Positions 11,411 to 20,873 of a stretch of DNA of 64,000 nucleotides are shown piece by piece; the first letter of the stretch is position 1, and each line of letters begins with the position of its first letter. This DNA is from Rhytidiadelphus loreus (lineage: Eukaryota; Streptophyta; Bryopsida; Hypnales; Hylocomiaceae). The stretch is taken from NCBI GenBank assembly GCA_947034895.1, contig OX344763.1:65553093-65617092 (forward strand), written 5' to 3'. The notes beneath the pieces were generated by a model. The model made no database searches and had not been told where the DNA came from. It was given only the letters and a program-made list of their open reading frames with translations. The position numbers and the translations under genes were made by a program.

Positions 11411-11769
11411 GGGGCACCCGACAGGATTTGTATTATGTAGATCTTCATTCATCATGAGTTCAAGATAGTTGCACCAATTGAAACATGAAGTAATGAAGAT
11501 CTACAAGAAGAAGAAGGAGAGTCTTAGATAACTAGTAGAAGAGGAGGCGTATCTTGAGAGTAGTATATTCATTGTGTTGTGAACTTGTTATTGTATTGAA
11601 CAATGCTTGAAATATAAAAATGTTTTTGGTTATCTGAAATAATGAAGTTTCCAATTGTGTTTGTAGAATTATCGCATTTGCCATGCATGTAGATGACATT
11701 CATGAGTGTAGTTATATTGAATAGTTTTAATGTTGTAAGTAAGGTGTACTTAATTTATTACTATCTTTG
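11411..11769. other. non-coding spacer
   Basis: AT-rich 3' flank of the hAT remnant with no gene, repeat or RNA signal that I can support. Confidence 0.4.
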
Positions 11770-12692
11770 CATTCACATAGAAAAAAACATTCACTACTAT
11801 CATCTTTGATGCCTTCCTGAGGGCTGAAAAATTGTTATTTTACCATGAAATTTTTTTCACAAGATGATCTCTTTGCTTATAACATGTGTGCCAAATTTCA
11901 AGGCCAAAAGATTTACACATAAGAAGATATTCACAATCTACCAACATGTATACTTGTGGACTTTAGAGAAATAATTTCAATGCTACCAACTCCCAAAAAT
12001 TGAGAAATTAAAATTCGGCCATGGATTTTTTGGCATGAGATCATGTCTATGTTGATAACATGTGGGTCAGATTTCAAGTTCAAAGGATTTGCCTATAAAA
12101 AGATATTGGAAATCTACCAACAAAGGTAGTTCTTAGAAATTATTTCACAACCACACATGTTGGTAGATTTCAAATATCTTTTTATAGGAAAATCTTTTGA
12201 ACTTGAAGTTTTGCATGCATATTATTAACATAGAGGTGATCTCATGACAAAAATTTCATGATATAAAAAAAAAATTGTGTCCTCGGGAAGGTGTCAAAGT
12301 GGGCACCACTAAAGTTGTTTCTCTCAACTACATTTGTCCATTGGTAGATTTTGAATATCTTTTTATGGACAAATCCTTTGAACTTGAAATTTGACACAAA
12401 TGTTATCAATATAGACATGATCTCATGCCAAAAAATTTATGGCCAAAATCTAATTTCTCAATTTTTGGGAGTTGGTAGCATCGAAATTGTTTCTCTGAAC
12501 TACACAAGTACACATGTTGGTAGATTGTGAATATCTTTTTATTTGTAAATCTTTTGGCCTTGAAATTTGGTCCACATATTAATAGCAAAGAGATAATCTT
12601 ATGAAAAAAAATTCGTGTTAAAATAACAATTTTTCAGCCTTAGGTAGGGCATCAAAGATGGCAGCAAAGAATGTTTTTCTCCCTATGAAAGC
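11770..12692. mobile_element. fold-back element with arms of about 360 bp
   Basis: The left arm (11770 to about 12130) and right arm (about 12330-12692) are imperfect reverse complements. Paired landmarks are ATCTTTGATGCC with GGCATCAAAGAT, GGCTGAAAAATTGTTATTTT with its complement, and AATCTACCAACATGT with ACATGTTGGTAGATT. The central part repeats a shorter piece of the same sequence. There are no coding capacity and no obvious target duplication. The size and structure fit a fold-back or MITE-like element. Confidence 0.8.
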
Positions 12693-12734
12693 AAGAATTC
12701 GTAAATGAAGTACAAAAATTTGAATTAAACTACT

Positions 12735-12961
12735 GCGTCCCTGACCTGTCCAAGACGTCCCCACCCTAACGGAAACGTCCGCGCCCTGTCCAAGACATCC
12801 TCGCCCTAATGGAAACGTCCATGCCCTAATTTCAGTGTTGAAAAATTTTTGTGGCTTCAAAAATGAAAGGTGTTCGGAGCGTCCTAACCATCCATCCGTT
12901 CGGTCCGGTTCACCCGTCTGTCTCGTCTGATCATTCCGACCCATCCGGTATGACAACCCTG
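12735..12961 (-). mobile_element. hAT-like element end with GTCC subterminal repeats
   Basis: Scattered ACGTCC, GACGTCC, GTCCGG and TCCGACCC motifs run up to a terminus TGACAACCCTG at 12951-12961, which reads inwards as CAGGGTTGTCA. This matches the other CAGGGTTG ends at 9574-9584 and 51054-51064. No matching opposite end was found. Confidence 0.45.
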
Positions 12962-13331
12962 GATAATAAGGATGTTCACTCAGACATAAAAACAAGTCGA
13001 TTTTGGTTGGGCAGTAACATTCTAAAATTGAGTTCAATACAGAAAGAATGTGCTATATATATATTCAAATGCTGAATTCACAGAAAGCAGAACTGCCCAA
13101 ATCTCAATCTCCCTAAACCCTTCACAATCCTAAGCTTTCACTTACCCTTATCCACAAAACCTGCATTACATTTGCACAAGGAAATCTGATGGTGCAAGCC
13201 AAAACCGCAATCAACCATACAAAAACACTTGTGAATTCAACCACAAAGCACTTTCAAATTAATAAAAAAACAAGTTCCACCCTCAATTTTTCAGTGGGAT
13301 TCAAATGCTCAGCAATGAGGACAAGAACTAC

Positions 13332-14407
13332 TTATTGTGGCTTTGCTGCACTACGGGTGACCCTAGCTATAGCGGTGGTCTCTACAATAGTTTCTATGGA
13401 ATTTGATTCGGCTTTTTTTCCAAAGCTTCTCCTTTGAGGGTTCTTTCGGCTCACATCCTCACCCGGTTGATCCTTAGACTTCCTTTTGGAGGGCTTTGTG
13501 GTGCGGGGACTTGTTACGAATGGAGTAATAGCCGGGCAAACCTCAGCAAGAAGCATGGTCTTAACCTTGGATGCATCTTCTACCAATGGCCTTGAGCCCC
13601 TTCTAGTGCTAAATGAATATTTGTGGTTCTTGCCCACCTATGCTCCTGCCACATCCAATGTTTTTTCCTTTGCTAAATCAAGACTGAATCCACCTTCCAC
13701 ATGGGTGATTACTTCTTCCACACTTAAATCAAAATGTCACGATAACACAAGGGCAAGTTACTCGCATGTTGACTCATAATCAAGTTACTTCAATATACAA
13801 CATAGCAAACTTAAGAGCCTAAACTAGAAATGAAAAGGGAAGACCTTTACGAGTTTTTAAGGGCAAGTTACTCGCATGTTGACTTATGATCAGGTTACTT
13901 CGATATACAACACAACAAACTTAAGAGCCTAAAATAGAAATGAAAAGGGAAGACCTTTACGAGTTTTCAAGGGCAAGTTACTCGCATGTTGACTCATGAT
14001 CACGTTACTCCGATATGCAACACAACAAACTTCATGAGCCTAAAACAGAAATGTAAAGGGCGGTCCTTTAGGTGCCACTGATAATTCGTACCTTCTTCCT
14101 CAGCAGAGGATGTACTATGTGTTCTCAATTCACTGGTGAGCAGTAAATCATGACTTTCTTAGACCAGATTCCCAATTACATGACCAACACTAGCAGAGGA
14201 TGTCTTCACAAGGATAATCTTTCTAGGTGATTTTTTCATAGGCGATCTCTTCATAGGGGTGTTCTTCATCGGTGATTTCTTCACTGGAGTAGTTTTCACA
14301 AGCAAATTGACTTTGTCTACTCCAGTCACAGCAATTTGCGTTGTCTCAGGGGCCTTCAAAACGAATGCCATCCCTGTAGCAGGTGTGTCTTCACCACCCC
14401 TATGCAC
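13332..14407 (-). pseudogene. remnant of an unknown basic, low-complexity protein gene
   Basis: Two coding-like pieces lie on the minus strand. The upstream piece (14407-14159) encodes tandem KK/KRSPM(K/R)-type repeats. The downstream piece (about 13740-13332) includes LSVEEVITHVEGGF, then a TAG, then GKNHKYSF and a Lys/Arg/Ser-rich tail. The frame continues across the TAG. A 110-bp tandem repeat (13751-14070) separates the pieces and would be intronic. I do not recognise the protein. The basic repeats suggest a nucleic-acid-associated product, but this is weak. Confidence 0.35.
13751..14070. repeat. 110-bp tandem repeat, three units
   Basis: Units start with GGGCAAGTTACTCGCATG at 13751, 13861 and 13971, an exact 110-bp period. 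The third unit is the most diverged and breaks off near 14070. Sequence between the starts (ACAACA(C)AACTTAAGAGCC, AAATGAAAAGGGAAGACC) is also conserved. Confidence 0.9.
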
Positions 14408-14528
14408 TTGAAGTGTCGAGCCACTTGATCCAAGGTCACCCTGCTTTTGGGACTCTATACAAAAAGAACACCAGCCAACACAATAAGCACATTAGGGTCA
14501 AAGCAAGCTAATAGGAGCCACTCGGGCC

Positions 14529-14690
14529 TAGGGTTGTTTGCTGCGACAGCGCGACACCGCAATAGACAGACGTCGCGTGACGTCTAGTAGAGCCCGCGCG
14601 ATGTCACGAAAAGTCAAATTTACCTTTGACTTTACAAGAAATTACCCCCCTCCAAGTGGATGCCACATGGCATCTAGTTGGCAAATTGGA
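14529..14690 (+). mobile_element. distal end of the array module at copy 3
   Basis: Begins with TAGGGTTGTTTGC, then CGACGTCTAGTAGAG, AAAGTCAAA and GCCACATGGCA. It is the mirror image of 9426-9584 and leads into array A4. So the distal ends of two array modules are homologous, and both finish in an (A)GGGTTGT hAT-like terminus. Confidence 0.5.
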
Positions 14691-14699
14691 GGGCGCGTA

Positions 14700-15200
14700 C
14701 AGGTAGGAGACTACGGGTAGGGGCGACTGCGGGTGGAGGAGGGCGACAACGGATAGGCGACTACGGGTGGAGGAGGGAGACCGCGGGTGGGTGACTACGG
14801 GTGGAAGAGGGCGACAACGGATAGGTGACTACGGGTGGAGGAGGGAGACCTCGGGTGGGCGACTACGGGTTTGGGAGAGAGACCGTGGGTTTAGGAAGTA
14901 GTCTCGGGTGGGCGACCGCGGGTGCGCAAAAGGTACCCAGACCCGGTGGTGGACCCAAAGTCGCCCCATTTGGACCCGCGGTCGTCCACCCGAGACCCGT
15001 TGTCGCCCCACCTATACCCGAAGTCGCCCATGTAAGACCCGAGGTCACCCTCCCCAGACCCACAATCGCCTTACCATGACACGAGGTCGCCCCTCTAGAC
15101 CCGCAGTCGTCCCTTAGGCATACGCATGCGCCCATCCCCGACCCATAATCGTTGTATACGCAGTTGTCCTATCCGTACTCGCCCCTCTAAACCGAAGTCA
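14700..15200. repeat. GC-rich array A4, head-to-head
   Basis: From about 14705 to 14930 units run as GGGCGACTACGGGTGGAGGAGG and variants; from about 14940 to 15200 they run in the opposite sense as ACCCGAAGTCGCCC and variants. The sense switches near 14935, as in A3. It is immediately upstream of the TATA box and copy 3. Confidence 0.9.
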
Positions 15201-15205
15201 CTCGC

Positions 15206-15216
15206 CCTATATATCC
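15206..15216 (+). promoter_or_regulatory. TATA box, class II promoter
   Basis: CCTATATATCC sits at the gene-proximal border of array A4, between GTCACTCGC and CACTCGCCC. It is about 155 bp upstream of the ATG at 15369. The layout is the same as at copy 2 (8980-8992). Confidence 0.6.
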
Positions 15217-15368
15217 ACTCGCCCATCATCATGCTATCACCTTCATTTTCCATTGAGGCTTTCTGTCTTGCAACTTTTGTTGGTTGCATGCGTGACCCTT
15301 TTGGATAGTATATATACTATTTTTTGCTATCATTTGGTTCTTACAATTTTGCAACGTCCGCAAATCTC

Positions 15369-17207
15369 ATGGCGACTGAAGGTAGTAGTGATGGGTCCCT
15401 TCTGGTTTTATCGACTATACGCACTCCTGGTGCAATTAGTAAGGCTACCAAAGACAAGACTAGAAAACGGAGGAGTAACATTCACAAAAAGCGATGGCAT
15501 GTGTTGAACAATGATAACCACCTAACTTTCAAAGGGTGGAACAAGGAGCCAAAGCCATGGAGTATGCAGGTGTGCAAAGATTACTTTGAATGGTGTGACA
15601 TCGGAAAGTTCTTTCCGTCATGGCGCCATCATCACAATCGACACACTAACAAGGAAAATTTGAAGTATTGTGAAAATCTAGCTTTCATACGAAGGTGTTT
15701 AGAATTGTGGCAGGTCCTCTACAAAAACCCTTTTGTAGATAGAAATGAGGCCCCTTTGTTCATTGCTAGAGGTGCCTATGCTAAGGTCGCCTTGAACAAA
15801 TAGGTTGACTGGACTACAATCAAAGAAAATACCTATGTGGAACGTCCAGAAGTTGAAATAATTCCAAGAGGGGTTCTGAAATTCCCAGAGGGTGGACTTG
15901 GGCCTTTTCGAAGTGATCCACAAAACAAAGAAACTCAAGAGGTGGATACGGAAGAATCAGAAGAAGATAACAATTCAAATGGCACACGGATTCCTAAGCT
16001 TGTACAAGTGAAGGAGCAGATTATCACCTCGTCCAAGTCCCAGTTCCAAATGTTCAAGCCGCTTCATCATCACGAGGAAAGAAGATGAAACATCCTACCA
16101 AGGTGCAACGGTCCACCATGCAAATTAGATTGGCATCAGCCTCAACCACAATTGCAGCTCCAATCTTGCCACCACAAGACGCCAACAACGTTTTCGACTT
16201 TGCTTTAAGTGACGACTCGCCCGTATGTGCCACAAGTCATATTCCCATTCCACAGTTTGAATCTAATGTTGTTCACAATGCGATGACGTTGGCAAAGGCT
16301 CTCGACCTCTTGAAGACCAAGGATGCACAAATTGCAACCTTAGAAGGTGATGTGAAGAAATGGCGGTCTACATGTGAATAAAAAAATGCTCTCATTTCTC
16401 AACAATCTAAAGAATTTCAAGGCCTTCGAGAAAAAGAGCGTCAGACTTTCACATTGTCGAACATGGATGACACCTTTGTTGAGCAGGATCCACATCAGTT
16501 GGACAAGCTTGTTGAGGACCTCACCAGCGATGTCAGTCACCTTTTTCCTCCTACCAAGCGTACGAAGCATTCTTCAATTCTTCCAATGGCACCGCTTCCG
16601 TTCGTCTTAAGAGATACTATCAATCCGCACGTTGATGGTCTGCAAGGGACTCAGGATTCACTTTTGTTTCCTGTCATTCCACATCTACAATCATCAAAGG
16701 AATTTGATTTGGCTGAGGAAAATAGAATGCTTCGAGAGAAGTTGTCAGTGTTGGCAGCAACATACTATCATTGGAAGGTCGCGTGCATTCTCTCCGTGGA
16801 TCGATCTCAACAAGTTGCGAAAGAACTAGACAAAGTTTTGAAGAGCTTTGTAGCAAATGCCCCTAAACAAGAGAATGGATTAACATCATGGGCATTGATG
16901 GAGGACATGTTTCCGGATAACATGTCCATGCTTGACATGGCAGAAAAAAATGTCATAAATTGGGCACAAAATGGTTGGGACCATGGAAATTAGATGTCTA
17001 GTCACTTCAACGAAAAAGACAAAGTCTATTGTGGCCAAAGCCAGCTCTTTTTGTCTTGGATCATACCAAATGCCCCATATGTCTAGAACAATTTGGGCTA
17101 GAAGGAGGGTGGGCACTTGGATCATGTACACATGTGTACCATCCTCAGTGTCTCATCACCTAATGTCTGATGAGACAACGATGTGTGATTTGTCATCGGG
17201 CAACTAG
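15369..17207 (+). pseudogene. KGW/WC-domain RING-type protein, family copy 3 (degraded)
   Basis: Closest paralogue of copy 2. From the ATG at 15369 it keeps FKGWNKEPKPWS, YFEWCDIGKFFP, WRHHHNRHTNK and ELWQVLY. Disablements are TAG at about 15801 before VDW, a frameshift near 16070, TAA at about 16379, TAG at about 16993 and a further frameshift before the RING region. The RING is still readable in pieces at about 17070-17200 (CPICLEQFG, CTHVYHPQC, CVIC), with a TAA inside it, and the sequence then diverges, so the C-terminal third is lost. It is convergent with copy 4. Confidence 0.8.
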
Positions 17208-18581
17208 AGTCTACAGCTTCTTCTTTTAAAAGTTGCTTGTAGGATTTGTTTCTCCATGCAATTTCTACAATCTAAAAAAACATTAGTTCAAGTCACATAG
17301 TTAACTTCACTTGATAGCACACTCTCACCATTTTCATTCCATTTTAGAGACATTCATTATTTAAATTTTACAACTAGATCTTAACTACTTCTACTCAACA
17401 ATTTTTTAAAGTATAAAAACTAATTTTTGAAAATTTTTTTTCCCACATATAACCGTAGGATCTTACACCTTACTAGTATGAGAATGTGTGGAAAAAATTT
17501 CAGAATTTTTCACCATAAAAATTGCAAGATATCTGCGTTTAAAGTGAAAAAAACAATTTTTTTCAGCACATTGCTGGACTACATTATTTGACTTTGAACA
17601 TTTTTCACTTTAATTTCTTGCACTACAGAGTTTTGAGCTTTAAATGATTATAGTGGAGAATTGAGTTGAGAGTCTAGGGAAAAAAAAGGTTTTAAAAAAA
17701 ACGTAATTTTCATACTTAAAAAAATTGTAGAATAGAAGTACATAAGAGGTTGAATGAAAATCTCTTTTCTTTCTAAGATAGAATTGAAATGCACTAATCT
17801 CCATAGTCAGATTGTTCTAGCAAACAAACTAAACCATGTGAAACTTCTTTTCTTGAAAAATTGCCAAAATAGCATTCCGAAATTAATCCTACAAGGTATT
17901 TTTTGAAGAAGATGCTCTAATTGCCCAATAAACAAGATTGTCCATAACTTTCTCATAAAAAATCCAAATGAAATGAACAAAAGCTTTCCGGATAGAAAAA
18001 ATTATAATCTATGAGGAAAAAAAAATTAGAAAAAAAAATTCAAACATTTGCCAAATTTTTTTGCTGCCCGTTCTCCCTTGTTTTGGACTATATGGGCATA
18101 ACTTTTGTTCCTGAGCACTGATTGGAAAAAAAGTTATATTACCACAAAGGTAATCTTTTTTTCTATCTTCAAATAAAGTTTCAAAAAATTAGTCCAAAAT
18201 TTCAGCCCGTAGGTACCATCTCTGACATCCATTCTTGCAAAGACACCAAATTCATAGCCCTCGTATTCAAAATATAATAAAAAACATATGTACTTTTCAA
18301 ATACAAAGGTGCAAATTTTTATATTCCACTAAACCTTTGGAAAATAAAAAATTGGAAGGCCAAAATGTTTTGTTTCTACCAAACTAGATCTAACCACTAA
18401 GCACTTTTTCTGCTACTTAGAAAGTCACTTTCTTTGGGCTCCGGTCCCATTCTTTGAAGTTCCACACGGGTGGCACCTATGGCTTTCACATTCCACTTGC
18501 GCCATTCTTTAAAAAACCGGATTTAGCACTCCAAATCCAATATGCCCTCGTGCAACAACTATTGTTTCTTCTTGAGTAGCT
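17208..18581. other. convergent intergenic spacer B with a dispersed repeat (about 17430-18215)
   Basis: AT-rich and without a supported gene. Most of it is a diverged direct copy of about 4880-5720. Both copies lie between a convergent coiled-coil-type and RING-type gene. They have the same orientation although the gene types are swapped, so they are not explained by one simple inversion of the whole locus. Confidence 0.5.
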
Positions 18582-19798
18582 TCACCAAATATAATATTCC
18601 ATTTCTAGCTCACGTATTTGAAGATTCAAGCTTCTCCTTTCGCTTTGATGGCACCATTTCTCACGTTGCAAAAGATCAAGTTTATTTTGAAGCACCGCTA
18701 AATCATCGGAAATGTGTGAACACCCCTCTTCGATCTTCTTGAAATAATTTACTCTACTTTTGTTTAACTTAGAGTAAATCTTCTCATTTTCAGCAATGGC
18801 GTTTTCAGTCGCCTCTAACTCCTTCTTCAATCCATCCACAACAGTTGGATTCACTGGAAGATGTTGTACTTTCTCTTTCAAATTCATAAGATCCGCTACT
18901 GTTGAAATCAAAGTTTCTCGTGCACTTTCGATCTTAGTGCCCAACATCTCCAATTGTCTTCCAAACCATTGTCATTGCTAGTCCCACTGTTTGCACCAAA
19001 ACGATTCACATCCATTGGTACATGAACATGTAAGCCTTCTTTTTGAATCTTGGACAATGATTGTGGCTCCTCAAGCTTTTTCTTTCCCTTCTTGTCAACT
19101 TGAATGTCCTCGGCCGCCTCTTGTTTTTCTTTGTCAATGTCTTCGTCATCACTCTCAAAAGAATATCCATCGTATTCATGAGTGTGCTCATCTGAGCTAG
19201 AAGTTGAAGACCATTGAACTTGGTCATCACCAGTAGCCAACTTGCCAGGCTTCACGTCTAAAAGCTTCTGATTTGCTTGAACAAGTCCTTCTTCATCCAG
19301 CACTATCGATGTGTTTGGACGGTCACCGATAGGAAGCTCCTTCAAGGTTATCCAATCCACCTTTTTCTTCAATTGAACTTCAATGTACACCATTTGCACA
19401 AGATAGAAAGAGAAGTTGTCATTTTGATAAGGCTGGGATTCCAAATAGAGCTGCTGCCATACCTCCAAACACCTTCGTTGGAAGACAACATTCTTGTAGT
19501 AAGCCAAATTTGCCTTATTAGACTTCACATGCAAAGTGTGTCACCAAAACGGGAACAACTTGTTGATGTGGCACCAATCCACATATTTGTTTACAGTTTC
19601 ATATGTCTAAGGCTCTGGTTCCGCTTCCCATCCCAAAAAAGCCTTCATCTTTGGATGCAACAAGATGGGTACACGCTTTTTGCGAGGTTTGCCGCTCCTT
19701 TTACGATCCTTGTCACAAACCAACTTTTTGGTGAGCCGAAGTCGATATCTAGACATACCATGTGGCGGTTGAGAGTCCTCGCCCTCCATTACAATCAC
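18582..19798 (-). pseudogene. KGW/WC-domain coiled-coil protein, family copy 4 (degraded)
   Basis: Closest paralogue of copy 1, with no RING. The N-terminus contains KRSGKPRKKR and FLGWEAEPEP, then TAG where copy 1 has Trp, then YVDWCHINKLFPFW, then TGA at a likely Arg codon, then KANLAYYKN and RRCLEVWQQLYLES. The acidic block WSSTSSSDEHTHEY is preserved almost unchanged. A frameshift near 18930 precedes the C-terminal coiled coil (about 18953-18582). Start is placed at 19798 or 19789 by alignment with copy 1. Confidence 0.8.
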
Positions 19799-19974
19799 TT
19801 CGTCTCAAAAATAGCCAACTGAGTATTATGCGGTTTAGGATTACAAGCGTAAACCGTAGGTGTAAAAAATGCTAAACGTAATCCTATCACATTTAAAATT
19901 TACAAAAATACAATGTTCTCGTTAAACACCCTATGTCATCCAAGTGTGAATAAAATGAGCTGTGCAAAGGGACA

Positions 19975-20100
19975 AAAATCCCCCTCACAACTCAAACCAC
20001 TAGCTTTTGTGCACGCATTTAGTCACGTCAACAGGTGAAAGATAGTGCGCAGAACGCTAGGGCAAATGAAAGTGGCAACTACGGGTGGAGGAGAATGTTG
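19975..20100 (-). promoter_or_regulatory. class I core promoter and array remnant of copy 4
   Basis: On the minus strand: a short remnant of the GC array (CCACCCGTAGTTGCC), then GCGCACTATCTTTCACCTG and GACTAAATGCGTGCAC, then a G-rich/T-rich tract. This aligns with the kinase-like gene's promoter at 44461-44556. The GC array has almost vanished here. Confidence 0.5.
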
Positions 20101-20131
20101 ATGTACCCGAGGAACACTATATTCAATATTT

Positions 20132-20171
20132 TGAGAGGTTTGGAGTCTCTCAAAATAATATTGTCCATTTA
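20132..20171. repeat. short hairpin
   Basis: CAATATTTTGAGAG and CTCTCAAAATAATATTG are near-perfect complements around a 9-nt loop. No T-tract follows, and it has no obvious gene partner. Confidence 0.6.
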
Positions 20172-20344
20172 GACCCTATACAATGAATTATAATGTTAGC
20201 CAGTTTAGGCGGGCAAACACTAAATTTGCTAGTTGTAATGTGCAATTTCCATTAAAATGAGAGTCTCTTGAGCGATGGAATGTTCAATTAGACGTATATG
20301 TTTTAAGATAAATGTTCTGATTAATATAAATAAAGATTTTGCAA

Positions 20345-20520
20345 TCTTCTGAACACCTAGTCATGAGCTCCGCGGTTGGTTGTAAGGGGTTGTTCATTTC
20401 ATTGAAGCGGTCCGAGTTTGATTCCCGTGGAATTCGTATGAGCGCATGAGAGAAAAAACATGACTTGGTGCTGCTAAGTGAGCTTTGCAGGCAGGAAAAT
20501 TGTAACAACCAACCAGCCCC
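20345..20520 (+). mobile_element. tRNA-derived SINE-like sequence
   Basis: A box-A-like GAGCTCCGCGGTTGGT (20365-20380) and box-B-like GAGTTTGATTCCC (20414-20426) are about 49 bp apart, the spacing of a tRNA internal promoter. The rest does not fold as a tRNA. I read it as a SINE head; no clear tail or target duplication was found. Confidence 0.4.
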
Positions 20521-20873
20521 CTATCCAAACTTGTGACAAGTGCTTAATACGTTAATATAATAAAGAGTGGTTATACCCACTACCCTTTTCTTCAATCGTA
20601 TTACATTTCCAAATTGACTTTAGACAGATATTAAGCTAATAAAATAACATGAAATATCCAGAAAAGAATGAGTGCAAACATGTAATAGTAAATATATTTA
20701 TATAAATTTGAAGATTAAAACATAATCAATATCCAATATATCAATTTAACATACTATAACTAATTTCACAATAATATTTGACAAAATCAAGTATACAAAG
20801 CCAAACTTTGGTTGATGACTTCAATTTGAGCCGTAGGAATCTTGATCCTGCATTCACGGGTACTTCTTTTGTT

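Noticed and set aside
12618..13037. 139-codon minus-strand frame
   Set aside because: It runs through a fold-back arm and the GTCC subterminal repeats; there is no domain or homologue pattern.
20345..20520. A functional tRNA gene
   Set aside because: Only the internal promoter-like boxes are recognisable; acceptor and anticodon stems do not form.
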